This document shows positions 18,242-26,372 of a stretch of DNA of 64,000 nt, piece after piece (within the stretch, counting starts at the first letter, position 1; the number at the start of each line of letters is the position of its first letter). The translations under genes were made by a program, and so were the position numbers. The notes under the pieces were generated by a model. That model was not told the origin of the DNA, made no database searches, and saw only the letters and a list, made by a program, of their open reading frames with translations. This stretch comes from Streptomyces sp. CHD11 (GTDB taxonomy: Bacteria; Actinomycetota; Actinomycetes; Streptomycetales; Streptomycetaceae). Location: positions 62,001 through 126,000 of the forward strand of contig NZ_JABTTS010000012.1 of assembly GCF_018638295.1 (NCBI RefSeq). Reading direction: 5' to 3'.

Positions 18242-19111
18242 TCAGCGCACGGCATTCTCCAGCCACTCCGTCTCGATCACGCCCTCGGCGACGATCACCG
18301 CGGGACCGGTCATCTCGATCTCACCGTCGGGCCGTTCGGTGATCACGAGGGTGCCACCGGGCACATCGACCGTGTACGTCGCGGGGGCGCCGGTGACGGC
18401 CGGGTCGGCCCCGTCCCTGCGGGCGGCGGCCACGGCGACCGCGCACGCGCCCGTACCGCAGGACCGGGTCTCGCCCGCCCCGCGCTCGTGCACCCGCATC
18501 GCCACGTGCCGCGGTCCCCGGTCGACGACGAACTCCACGTTCACACCGTCCGGGTAGGCGGACGGCGGGCTGAACGGCGGAGGGATGAACAGATCGCCCG
18601 CGTGGGCGAGGTCCTCGACGAAGGCCACGGCGTGCGGATTGCCCATGTTCACGTTCCGCGCGGGCCAGTCGCGCCCGCCGACACTCACGGTGACGTCCCC
18701 CTCGGGGAACAGTGCCCGGCCCATGCCGACGGTGATGTCGCCGTCCTTGGCGAGGTGCACGGTCTTCACTCCCCCGCGCGTGGCCACCGCGATGTCCCCC
18801 TCGGACACATGGCCGGCGCGCTGGAGGCAGCGCGCGAACACACGCACTCCATTGCCGCACATCTCCGCGACCGAGCCGTCGCCGTTGCGGTAGTCCATGA
18901 ACCACTCCGCCTCGGCGGCCATCCCCGCGGCCTCCGGATGGGCGGCGGACCGCACCACGTGCAGCAGGCCGTCACCGCCGATGCCCGCGCGGCGGTCGCA
19001 CAGGGCGGCGACGACGGCCGGGGGGAGGTCGACGGTGTTCTCGGGGTCCGGGACGATCACGAAGTCGTTCTCCGTGCCGTGCCCCTTGAGGAAGGCGATC
19101 CGCGTGCTCAT
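18242..19111 (-). CDS. dapF: Diaminopimelate epimerase
   Basis: Interconverts LL- and meso-diaminopimelate in lysine and peptidoglycan synthesis, by a two-base mechanism with two cysteines. Both are present: Cys85 in EMCGNGVR and Cys218 in RSCGTGACA. The N-terminal GHGTENDF motif and the mid-protein NMGNPHAV match the family, and 289 residues is the normal length. Streptomyces peptidoglycan uses LL-DAP, but meso-DAP is still needed for lysine. The neighbouring genes are the RSH protein and miaA, a conserved actinobacterial order. Confidence 0.96.
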   Translation of the reverse strand: MSTRIAFLKGHGTENDFVIVPDPENTVDLPPAVVAALCDRRAGIGGDGLLHVVRSAAHPEAAGMAAEAEWFMDYRNGDGSVAEMCGNGVRVFARCLQRAGHVSEGDIAVATRGGVKTVHLAKDGDITVGMGRALFPEGDVTVSVGGRDWPARNVNMGNPHAVAFVEDLAHAGDLFIPPPFSPPSAYPDGVNVEFVVDRGPRHVAMRVHERGAGETRSCGTGACAVAVAAARRDGADPAVTGAPATYTVDVPGGTLVITERPDGEIEMTGPAVIVAEGVIETEWLENAVR

Positions 19112-19211
19112 TCCTCGATCGTACGGCGTGCCGGGGACAGCGCGTCGTCGCCGGTGAACCGCCGCCCCGCACGGCGTCGGCGCGGCGCCGCCGCAACGGC
19201 CGCGCAGGGTG

Positions 19212-19712
19212 TCAGCGCAGCCGCGCGACCCGCCAGACCGCCAGGACGACCACCGCGGCGACCATCACGGCGTAGGCGGTCGCGACCCTCCAGTCGGCTC
19301 TGCGGCCGGAGCCCCGGGCCGGCAGACCCGGCCACGTGTAGCCCACTCTGCGGGCGGCCATCATGCCCCAGCCCGCCGAGCAGGAGCAGATCAGCAGCCC
19401 CAGCATGGCGATCACCGCCCCGCTGTCACCGAAGTCGAAGGCGAGCGGGAAGGCGAACATCAGAGAGCCGACCGCCGCCAGAGCGACGATGGGCGCGAGC
19501 TGCCACAGGCGCAGCCGGCGCTGCGGGCGCAACTCCACCTCGACCTCGTCACCGCCCGCGAACATCTCGTCCGGCTCGGGGCCGTCGTCGGTCACACCGC
19601 CCGCCTCCTCCGGCCCGTCGGAGCTGAGACGGTCGTCCTCCTGCTCCGGTGCACCTCGCTCGGTGGTGAGGTGTTCGGTGCCGTGTGCGGTATCGCGAGG
19701 GCCGGCCTCCAT
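19212..19712 (-). CDS. Small integral membrane protein, unknown function
   Basis: About 166 residues. The first 65 or so are acidic and probably cytoplasmic (EEAGGVTDDGPEPDEMFAGG); after them come three hydrophobic segments (starting near LWQLAPIVALAAVGS, GAVIAMLGLLICSC and TAYAVMVAAVVVLAVW), with a YTWPGLPARG loop. I took the ATG at 19712, about nine bases after GGGAGGG; a GTG at 19718 is possible. It lies between dapF and miaA on the same strand. I do not recognise a named family. Confidence 0.75.
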   Translation of the reverse strand: MEAGPRDTAHGTEHLTTERGAPEQEDDRLSSDGPEEAGGVTDDGPEPDEMFAGGDEVEVELRPQRRLRLWQLAPIVALAAVGSLMFAFPLAFDFGDSGAVIAMLGLLICSCSAGWGMMAARRVGYTWPGLPARGSGRRADWRVATAYAVMVAAVVVLAVWRVARLR

Positions 19713-19819
19713 CGCCACGCGCCCTCCCAACTAGGACTCCACTGGTCGATCGAAGCTCGATGATGGCACGGCGTCACATGCCCGGATGACGGCCTGGGCG
19801 TCCCGATGCCAGGACGTGA

Positions 19820-20758
19820 TCAGGCTGTAACCGGTCGTTCGACCAACGACAACGCGAGCTGGGGAAGTTCCGCGAGGTCCGCCGCGGCCCCACTCAACCA
19901 GTGCACCCGGGGATCGCGCCTGAACCACGCATCCTGACGGCGCGCGAAGCGCTTGGTGGCACGTACGGTCTCCGTCCGGGCCTCCTCGAGGGTGCACTCC
20001 CCGGCGAGCGCCGCGAGCACCTGCTGGTAGCCGAGCGCCCGCGACGCTGTACGCCCCTCGCGCAACCCCTGCGCCTGGAGTGCGCGCACTTCGTCCACCA
20101 GACCCGCGTCCCACATCCGGTCGACCCGGCGGGCGATGCGCTCGTGCAGTTCGGGGCGGGAGACGTCGACGCCGATCTGGAGCGTGTCGTAGACCGAGTC
20201 GTGGCTCGGGAGGTTGGCCGTGAAGGGCCTGCCGGTGATCTCGATGACCTCGAGCGCGCGAACGATACGGCGGCCGTTGCCCGGCAGGATCGCCCGCGCG
20301 GCCTCGGGGTCCGCCGCGGCGAGGCGCGCGTGCAGCGCACCCGGGCCGCGCAGCGTGAGTTCCTCCTCCAGGCGGGCCCTGACCCCGGGGTCCGTGCCCG
20401 GGAACTCCAGGTTGTCGACGGCCCCGCGGACATAGAGGCCGGATCCGCCGACCAGGACGGGCCAGCGCCCGTCGGCGAGCAGCGCGTCGATCCGCTCCCG
20501 CGCCAGCCGCTGGTACTCGGCGACGGACGCGGTGACGGTGACGTCCCAGAGGTCCAGCAGGTGGTGCGGGACATCGCCGCGCTCCCCGGGCGTCAGCTTG
20601 GCGGTACCGATGTCCATCCCCCGGTACAGCTGCATCGAGTCGGCGTTGACGACTTCACCCCCGAGCCGCTGCGCCAGGAAAACGCCCAGATCGGACTTTC
20701 CGGCCGCGGTGGGGCCGACCACGGCGATGACACGGGGGACGAGGGGTGCGCTGCTCAC
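19820..20758 (-). CDS. miaA: tRNA dimethylallyltransferase MiaA
   Basis: Transfers a dimethylallyl group to N6 of A37 in tRNAs that read UNN codons, the first step towards ms2i6A. The 312-residue product begins with the P-loop GPTAAGKS (15-22), followed by NADSMQLYRGMDIGTAK and the VGGSGLYVRG motif. The GTG at 20758 is the usual start for Streptomyces; the frame extends upstream but loses similarity. miaB, which does the next modification step, lies 1.9 kb away on the same strand. Confidence 0.96.
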   Translation of the reverse strand: MSSAPLVPRVIAVVGPTAAGKSDLGVFLAQRLGGEVVNADSMQLYRGMDIGTAKLTPGERGDVPHHLLDLWDVTVTASVAEYQRLARERIDALLADGRWPVLVGGSGLYVRGAVDNLEFPGTDPGVRARLEEELTLRGPGALHARLAAADPEAARAILPGNGRRIVRALEVIEITGRPFTANLPSHDSVYDTLQIGVDVSRPELHERIARRVDRMWDAGLVDEVRALQAQGLREGRTASRALGYQQVLAALAGECTLEEARTETVRATKRFARRQDAWFRRDPRVHWLSGAAADLAELPQLALSLVERPVTA

Positions 20759-20940
20759 TGATCCAGTCTCGCAAACCTCACACCCCACTCTCGAACGGGT
20801 TACGTGACGCGGCACCCGCCGGGTCGTTGCCCGTTGCGAGGTTCCCGCCGCCGGATCGCGGTGGCGACGGCCCGGGTCACACGAACGGACACACCGGGCG
20901 ACGCGGAATTTCGCCCGCACGAGTAACGTATGGAGTGGAT

Positions 20941-21228
20941 ATGGGCGTTTTTGCACGACTTTTTCGGAGGTCGAAGGCCACGGAGGAGACGGGGACCGCC
21001 GAGGCCCGCACGGACAGGGCCGCGGCCGGCGCGGATCCGGACGTCGGGACCGGTCCGCTGGACACGGCCGGGACCGCTGAGCCGGCGGGACCCGCCGGGG
21101 CCCCGGAGACCGCTGAGCCGCCGGTGAAGGAGGCCGGCCGGGTCACCGGTGCCGAGGCCGTCGACATCCCGAAGCAGCAGTCCTCCGAGGCCGCCGGCAG
21201 CGAAACCGGTGAGGGCGCCCGCACATAG
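20941..21228 (+). CDS. Small disordered acidic protein, unknown function
   Basis: A 95-residue protein. The N-terminus is amphipathic and basic (MGVFARLFRRSK), after which the chain is dominated by Ala, Glu, Gly, Pro and Thr and is almost certainly disordered. An ATGGAG lies shortly upstream. It is 29 bp before the MT0933-like gene on the same strand, so the two are likely co-transcribed. I recognise no family; the conserved N-terminal helix may contact a membrane, by inference. Confidence 0.7.
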   Translation: MGVFARLFRRSKATEETGTAEARTDRAAAGADPDVGTGPLDTAGTAEPAGPAGAPETAEPPVKEAGRVTGAEAVDIPKQQSSEAAGSETGEGART

Positions 21229-21257
21229 CCGCGAAGGAATCCGAGGAAAGGTACGTC

Positions 21258-21533
21258 ATGGGTCTGCTGGACAATCTGAAGGCCAAGATCGGCCCGGCCA
21301 AGGACAAGGTCTCCGGCCTCGCGCAGCAGCACGAGGACAGGATCCAGCACGGCCTGGACAAGGCCGCGCAGACCGTCGACAAGCGGACCAAGGGCAAGTA
21401 CAGCGACCGGATCCAGTCGGGTACCGGTAGGGCCAAGGGCGCCGTGGACCGCTTCACGCACAGGAACGACCCCGGCGGGCCGGGCGAAGCGGGTACCACC
21501 ACACCGCCGGCCGGTCCGCCGCCCGCTTCCTGA
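21258..21533 (+). CDS. MT0933/Rv0909-like antitoxin-family protein
   Basis: A 91-residue protein starting MGLLDNLKAKIGPAKDKV, a highly charged helical run with repeated KxxD/GxxxK patterns and a disordered Pro/Gly tail. This matches the family named after the Rv0909/MT0933 antitoxin. No toxin gene (Rv0910-like) lies next to it, so an antitoxin role here is doubtful. GAGGAAAGG precedes the ATG. A strong terminator follows. In many Streptomyces this protein is a stand-alone conserved small protein. Confidence 0.78.
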   Translation: MGLLDNLKAKIGPAKDKVSGLAQQHEDRIQHGLDKAAQTVDKRTKGKYSDRIQSGTGRAKGAVDRFTHRNDPGGPGEAGTTTPPAGPPPAS

Positions 21534-21544
21534 AGCACACCGGC

Positions 21545-21581
21545 GGACGGCCGGGAGCGCGTCGAGCGCTCCCGGCCGTCC
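21545..21581 (+). terminator. Perfect 16-bp hairpin terminator
   Basis: GGACGGCCGGGAGCGC (21545-21560) pairs base for base with GCGCTCCCGGCCGTCC (21566-21581) across a GTCGA loop, 12 bp after the stop of the MT0933-like gene. The following 280 bp, up to 21860, contain no gene I can support. Confidence 0.85.
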
Positions 21582-21860
21582 GGCGCGACGGCGTCCCGCC
21601 GGGTGGGTACGGCCCATCGACGCACCGGGACCGGCAGTCCGGGCCGGTGCCCTGTCGGCCGCCGGCGGCAGGGCGGCGCGTCCGGCGGCGGCCGTCGCCG
21701 AGAACCGGTGCGGAGGTGTCCGCGAAGAAGTCGGTGATCATCGAAGGCGGCCTTCTCCAGGATGCCGGTGCCCGCGGTGACATCGGGGGTGACCACGCGC
21801 CAGGGCCGCCAGAACCACATCGTTCCGGACGGCAGCCGGGAACGTCGGCGGTGGCCGGTG

Positions 21861-22574
21861 CTAGGACCAGGCGGCCACGATGTACCCCACGCCGTACGGG
21901 GCGTCCTCGTGCAGGAGCGTGCCCCGCAGCGCCGCACCACCCCTCGCCGCTCCGGCGAGGACCTGCCAGGGCGCCCGGCCGGACACCTTCAGCTCGGCCG
22001 CCAGTCCGGTGTCCAGCGCACGCAGCGCCCCGGTGTCGGCGGCGCCCAGGGCGCGTGCGAGCTCCGCGTCGAAGGGGGCCGCGCGCTCGTCGAGGTAGCC
22101 CGGCGCCTTGAGGGTGCGGCAGGCGCTGGCGTCACCCATCACCAGCATCGCCACCCGCTCCGCCCGGCCGGCGATACTCTCCCCCTCTTCGACACACCGC
22201 TCGGCGGTGAGAGGTTCCCCCACGCCCCGCCCCTCGACGGGAGTGCCGGCCCAGCCGGTACGGCCCAGCAGCCAGGCGCCGACGGCGAGTCCGTAGGGCA
22301 GTTCCCGCCCGGCCGGGCCCTCGCCCCGCCCCAGCCGGACGGCCAGGTCGACGCCGAAGCCCCGGAAGGATCCCGGGGTCCCCTGCGGGTAGCTCTCCGG
22401 CCCGGGGCCGTCCCCCGGACCGACCACCACCAGCAGATCGGGCCGGGCGGCGGCGAGCACCCCTACCGCGTCCGTGCAGGCGGCACGCACGGTGTCCAGC
22501 TCGGGGGCGGCACCGGCGGCGACCTCCGGCACGAGCAGCGGCGGGCAGGGGCAGACTGCGGCGGCGACAAGCAT
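21861..22574 (-). CDS. Class III extradiol dioxygenase subunit B-like (LigB-like) protein
   Basis: A 237-residue protein of the LigB superfamily. It begins LVAAAVCPCPPLLVPE, continues with DLLVVVGPGD and has LLVMGDAS plus a C-terminal PYGVGYIVAAW. The usual metal ligands of true ring-cleaving dioxygenases are not all evident, so a catalytic role is uncertain; this branch is commonly found near miaB in Streptomyces. It ends 78 bp from miaB on the same strand. Its substrate is unknown. Confidence 0.8.
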   Translation of the reverse strand: MLVAAAVCPCPPLLVPEVAAGAAPELDTVRAACTDAVGVLAAARPDLLVVVGPGDGPGPESYPQGTPGSFRGFGVDLAVRLGRGEGPAGRELPYGLAVGAWLLGRTGWAGTPVEGRGVGEPLTAERCVEEGESIAGRAERVAMLVMGDASACRTLKAPGYLDERAAPFDAELARALGAADTGALRALDTGLAAELKVSGRAPWQVLAGAARGGAALRGTLLHEDAPYGVGYIVAAWS

Positions 22575-22651
22575 GATCGGCAGCCTACTGCGGCCCGGAC
22601 CGGCGGCATCGTCCCACCACGGGTGCGGGGCCGGACCGCACGGACGCCGGC

Positions 22652-24169
22652 TCAGCCGACGGCGCAGCCCCCGGTGACCGCAGGCAGCGGCTCGGGTACA
22701 CCCACCTTGGGCAGGCCGAGCAGTACGCCCGCGGGCCGCGTCTCCTTCTCGGTGGTGCGCTTCTCCCAGGCGTCACCCGCGGGTGTGCGGCGCACGTCCA
22801 GCACGGCACCCTCGGCGAGAAGGTGGTGCGGGGCGGCGTAGGTGATCTCGACGGTGACCACGTCGCCGGGGCGCACGTCCCGCTCGGGCTTGGTGAAGTG
22901 CACCAGCCGGCTGTCGGGGGCGCGGCCGGAGAGACGGTGGGTGGCACCGTCCTTGCGGCCCTCGCCCTCGGCGACCATCAGCTCCAGCGTGCGGCCGACC
23001 TGCTTCCTGTTCTCCTCCCAGGAGATCTGCTCCTGGAGGGCGACGAGCCGCTCGTAGCGCTCCTGGACGACCTTCTTGGGGATCTGCCCGTCCATCTCGG
23101 CGGCCGGGGTGCCGGGGCGCTTGGAGTACTGGAAGGTGAACGCCTGCGCGAAGCGGGCCTCGCGGACCACGTGCAGGGTCTGCTGGAAGTCCTCCTCGGT
23201 CTCGCCGGGGAAGCCCACGATGATGTCGGTGCTGATCGCCGCGTGGGGGATCGAGGCCCGGACCTTGTCGATGATCCCGAGGAAGCGGTCCTGCCGGTAG
23301 GAACGGCGCATCGCCTTCAGGACCGGGTCGGAGCCGGACTGCAGCGGCATGTGGAGCTGCGGCATCACGTTGGGCGTCTCGGCCATGGCGGCGATGACGT
23401 CGTCGGTGAAGTCGCGCGGGTGCGGGGAGGTGAAGCGGACGCGCTCGAGGCCGTCGATCTTCCCGCAGGCCCGCAGCAGCTTGCCGAACGCCTCACGGTC
23501 GCCGATGTCGGAGCCGTACGCGTTGACGTTCTGGCCGAGCAGGGTGATCTCCGAGACGCCTTCCCCGACCAGGGCCTCGATCTCGGCGAGGATGTCGCCG
23601 GGGCGGCGGTCCTTCTCCTTGCCGCGCAGCGCCGGGACGATGCAGAAGGTGCAGGTGTTGTTGCAGCCGACGGAGATGGACACCCAGGCCGCGTAGGCGC
23701 TCTCGCGCCGGGTCGGCAGCGTGGAGGGGAACGCCTCGAGTGACTCGGCGATCTCGACCTGTGCCTCCTCCTGGACGCGGGCGCGCTCCAGCAGGACGGG
23801 CAGCTTGCCGATGTTGTGCGTGCCGAAGACGACGTCCACCCAGGGGGCCCGCTTCACGATGGTGTCGCGGTCCTTCTGCGCCAGGCAGCCGCCGACCGCG
23901 ATCTGCATCCCGGGCCGGCTCGCCTTCTTCGGGGCGAGGTGACCGAGGTTGCCGTACAGCTTGTTGTCGGCGTTCTCGCGCACGGCGCAGGTGTTGAAGA
24001 CGACGACGTCGGCGTCGCCGTCGCTGCCCCCGGCGGCGCGGACGTACCCCGCGTCCTCCAGCAGCCCGGACAATCGCTCGGAGTCGTGGACGTTCATCTG
24101 ACACCCGTAGGTGCGTACTTCATAGGTGCGCGTGCCGCCCACTGACTGGCTCCGGTCGATGCTGCTCAT
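22652..24169 (-). CDS. miaB: tRNA-2-methylthio-N6-dimethylallyladenosine synthase MiaB
   Basis: Radical SAM methylthiotransferase that converts i6A37 to ms2i6A37 in tRNA. The N-terminal UPF0004 domain has Cys23 (YGCQMN), Cys61 (NTCAVREN) and Cys95 (GGCLAQK), holding the auxiliary iron-sulfur cluster. The radical SAM triad is Cys169, Cys173 and Cys176 (CNNTCTFC). A TRAM domain ends the protein. The length (505) and all six cysteines fit a working enzyme, and miaA is nearby. Confidence 0.97.
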   Translation of the reverse strand: MSSIDRSQSVGGTRTYEVRTYGCQMNVHDSERLSGLLEDAGYVRAAGGSDGDADVVVFNTCAVRENADNKLYGNLGHLAPKKASRPGMQIAVGGCLAQKDRDTIVKRAPWVDVVFGTHNIGKLPVLLERARVQEEAQVEIAESLEAFPSTLPTRRESAYAAWVSISVGCNNTCTFCIVPALRGKEKDRRPGDILAEIEALVGEGVSEITLLGQNVNAYGSDIGDREAFGKLLRACGKIDGLERVRFTSPHPRDFTDDVIAAMAETPNVMPQLHMPLQSGSDPVLKAMRRSYRQDRFLGIIDKVRASIPHAAISTDIIVGFPGETEEDFQQTLHVVREARFAQAFTFQYSKRPGTPAAEMDGQIPKKVVQERYERLVALQEQISWEENRKQVGRTLELMVAEGEGRKDGATHRLSGRAPDSRLVHFTKPERDVRPGDVVTVEITYAAPHHLLAEGAVLDVRRTPAGDAWEKRTTEKETRPAGVLLGLPKVGVPEPLPAVTGGCAVG

Positions 24170-24218
24170 GCCCCAAGGGTAGGCGGTGCCGCGGACAGCC
24201 CCGCCCCACGGAGGCCGG

Positions 24219-24803
24219 TCAGCCCCGCAGTGCCAGGTGGTACGCGGTGGCCCAGAGCACCAGGGCGCAGCCCAGGCCCACCACGATCCGCAGGCTCTCG
24301 CCCGGCAGGCCGGCCGCGGTCAGCGCGAACCCGGCGACCGCCACGGCGGACAGCAGGGCGCCCGTCCACCGGTACTGCCGCTGGTCGTACAGGCGGGCGA
24401 GGGGGAAGAAGTGCAGCCCCACGACGAGGGCGACGGCGGAGGGGACGAGCCGGGGGTGGCCGGTCCCGACGGTCGCGGCGATCACGGCGAGGATGGCCAG
24501 CACCTCGGCCCCGTTGACGATGCCCACACCACGCGCCCAGTTCGCCGGCAGGCTCACCGTCCGGGGCGAGGGGGCGGCGCCCTCGCGGTGTCCCAGGTAG
24601 ATCGCCACCACCGTGACGAGGACGGCCGCCACCTCCACCGTCACGGGTACGACGTCCGTCGCCGAGCCCGTACCGGAGGCCCCGGAGAAGGCCCAGAGCA
24701 TGGCGAACACGGCGAGTACGAGCGTCCCTCTGCGCCGGAGCTGCCGGGTGAGCTCGTGGCACTCGGCGTCCTCGGTGGACGCGGCGGGGCGTATCGGCGG
24801 CAT
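24219..24803 (-). CDS. Conserved integral membrane protein, unknown function
   Basis: A 194-residue protein with about five hydrophobic spans (from LVLAVFAMLWAF, VEVAAVLVTVVAIYL, GAEVLAILAVIAATV, LVPSAVALVVGLHFF and the C-terminal pair). A short charged N-terminus precedes them. No catalytic motif is visible. It sits 49 bp before the miaB start on the same strand, but its own start lies upstream of that and it faces the MazG-like gene. I cannot name the family. Confidence 0.75.
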   Translation of the reverse strand: MPPIRPAASTEDAECHELTRQLRRRGTLVLAVFAMLWAFSGASGTGSATDVVPVTVEVAAVLVTVVAIYLGHREGAAPSPRTVSLPANWARGVGIVNGAEVLAILAVIAATVGTGHPRLVPSAVALVVGLHFFPLARLYDQRQYRWTGALLSAVAVAGFALTAAGLPGESLRIVVGLGCALVLWATAYHLALRG

Positions 24804-24881
24804 GGGCGGAGAGTACAGCGATCATGTGGCCGCCAGGCAGAACACACGATGCGTGGGCACCCTGTCGGCGGCCTGGCCCGG

Positions 24882-25289
24882 TCAGGCCTCCGCGCGGGGT
24901 GTCCATCCCTGCCGGCGCAGCACCGCCGCGACGTCCGGAGCCTCGTAGTGATCGCCCTTAAGGACCTTGCCGTCGGGGCGCCGGCTGACCTCCCCGCCGG
25001 GACCGAGTTTGGTCATGTTGGAGCGGTGGATCTCGGCGATGACGGCGTCGAGGTCGACGCCGTGGACCAGCGCCGTGCCGTACGCGACGTAGACGACGTC
25101 CGCCAGTTCGTGCGCGAGCCGGTCGAGCGGTCCGGTCACCGCCACCTCCGCCACCTCCCTGGCCTCCTCGGCGAGCAGTTCACCCCGGTGGGCGGCGAGG
25201 TCCGGCGGGACCTCGGAGGGTGCGTCCCGGGTGCCCAGCCCGAACGCACGGTGGAACTCACGCACCAGATCGGCAGGAGAAGCACTCAT
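24882..25289 (-). CDS. MazG-like nucleotide pyrophosphohydrolase
   Basis: A 135-residue all-alpha NTP pyrophosphatase-like protein. The metal-binding pair of Glu/Asp motifs is visible as EEAREVAE and ELADVVYVAYG, typical of the MazG/phosphoribosyl-ATP pyrophosphatase fold. It then has the conserved SNMTKLG and GKVLKGDHYEAPD segment. It probably removes unusual or damaged nucleotides; the specific substrate is unknown. The gene stands alone between a membrane protein and the divergent TAXI gene. Confidence 0.85.
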   Translation of the reverse strand: MSASPADLVREFHRAFGLGTRDAPSEVPPDLAAHRGELLAEEAREVAEVAVTGPLDRLAHELADVVYVAYGTALVHGVDLDAVIAEIHRSNMTKLGPGGEVSRRPDGKVLKGDHYEAPDVAAVLRRQGWTPRAEA

Positions 25290-25376
25290 GCCGCGACTGT
25301 ACCGGCGCGACCGCGGCGCCCCGTCGTGTGAGTTCCGCCCTGGTCAGCGGAGAGACGGGCTGGCAGGATCACGCGC

Positions 25377-26372
25377 ATGTCCCACGCGCTGTCCCGGCTC
25401 GGCAGGCGACGTGCCCTGCGGGGCGCGGCCGCCGCCGTCGTGGCGCTCGGACTGCTGCTGTGGTGGCTGGCGCCCTGGGGCGAGGAGCCGCCCGGCGGGG
25501 CGGTCACCCTGAGCACGGGCACCCGCGCGGGCGTCTATCAGAAGTACGGCGAGCTGCTGCGCTCCTCGCTCGACAGGCACATGCCGGACCTCGAGGTCCG
25601 GCTGGAGACGAGTGACGGCTCGCAGGAGAACGTGCGCCGGGTGGCGACGGGCCAGGCCGACTTCGCGATCGCCGCGGCCGACGCCGTGGAGACGTACCGG
25701 CTGAACCACCGGCGGGGCGCCGACGGACTGCGCGGGGTGGCCCGCCTGTACGACGACTATGTGCAGCTCGCGGTCGCACCCGACTCCGGTATCCGCTCCG
25801 TCGGGGATCTGCGGGGCAAGCGGGTCGCCATAGGGTCGCCCAAGTCGGGGGTCCGGCTCATCGCCAACCGGGTGCTCACGGCAGCCGGCATCGACCCGGA
25901 GACCGACATCAGGCCCTCCTCTGACGGCATCGACACCGGGCCGGGGCGGCTGGGACACGGTCTGGACGCCTTCTTCTGGTCCGGCGGGCTGCCCACCGAC
26001 GGCCTGAAGACGCTCGCCGAACAGTCCGCGCTGCGGTTCGTACCGATCGAGGCCGAGCTGGTCGCGAAGCTGCACGCGCAGGGCGGCGCCACGCGCTACT
26101 ACCGCGCCACGAACATGCCGGAGTCCGCCTACCCGGGCAGTCAGCTCGGGTCGGCCGTCCCGACGATGGCGGTGTCCAACCTCCTGATCACCCGGGCGGA
26201 CACCGATCCGCGGCTCACCGAGTGGCTGACCAGGATCGTGCTCAGGAGCCGTGACCGCATCGGCGCGCACGTCCACTCCGCCCAGCTGGTGGACGTACGC
26301 ACCGCGATCTACACCGATCCGCTGCGGCTGCACGAGGGCGCGCGCCGCTACTACCGGTCGGTCAAGCCCTGA
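25377..26372 (+). CDS. TAXI-family substrate-binding protein
   Basis: A 331-residue extracytoplasmic binding protein of the TAXI (TRAP-associated) family. One hydrophobic segment near residues 18-33 anchors or exports it; no lipobox is evident. The ligand-binding fold starts TLSTGTRAGVYQKYGE, with ETSDGSQENVRRVATGQADFAI and LRGKRVAIGSPKSGV. No TRAP permease genes are nearby. Its 3' end overlaps the convergent sensor kinase gene by 22 bp, so it may work with that kinase as a sensor subunit; this is an inference. The AraC/TAXI pairing with gluR-gluK is a known arrangement in Streptomyces but its role is not established by sequence. Confidence 0.85.
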   Translation: MSHALSRLGRRRALRGAAAAVVALGLLLWWLAPWGEEPPGGAVTLSTGTRAGVYQKYGELLRSSLDRHMPDLEVRLETSDGSQENVRRVATGQADFAIAAADAVETYRLNHRRGADGLRGVARLYDDYVQLAVAPDSGIRSVGDLRGKRVAIGSPKSGVRLIANRVLTAAGIDPETDIRPSSDGIDTGPGRLGHGLDAFFWSGGLPTDGLKTLAEQSALRFVPIEAELVAKLHAQGGATRYYRATNMPESAYPGSQLGSAVPTMAVSNLLITRADTDPRLTEWLTRIVLRSRDRIGAHVHSAQLVDVRTAIYTDPLRLHEGARRYYRSVKP

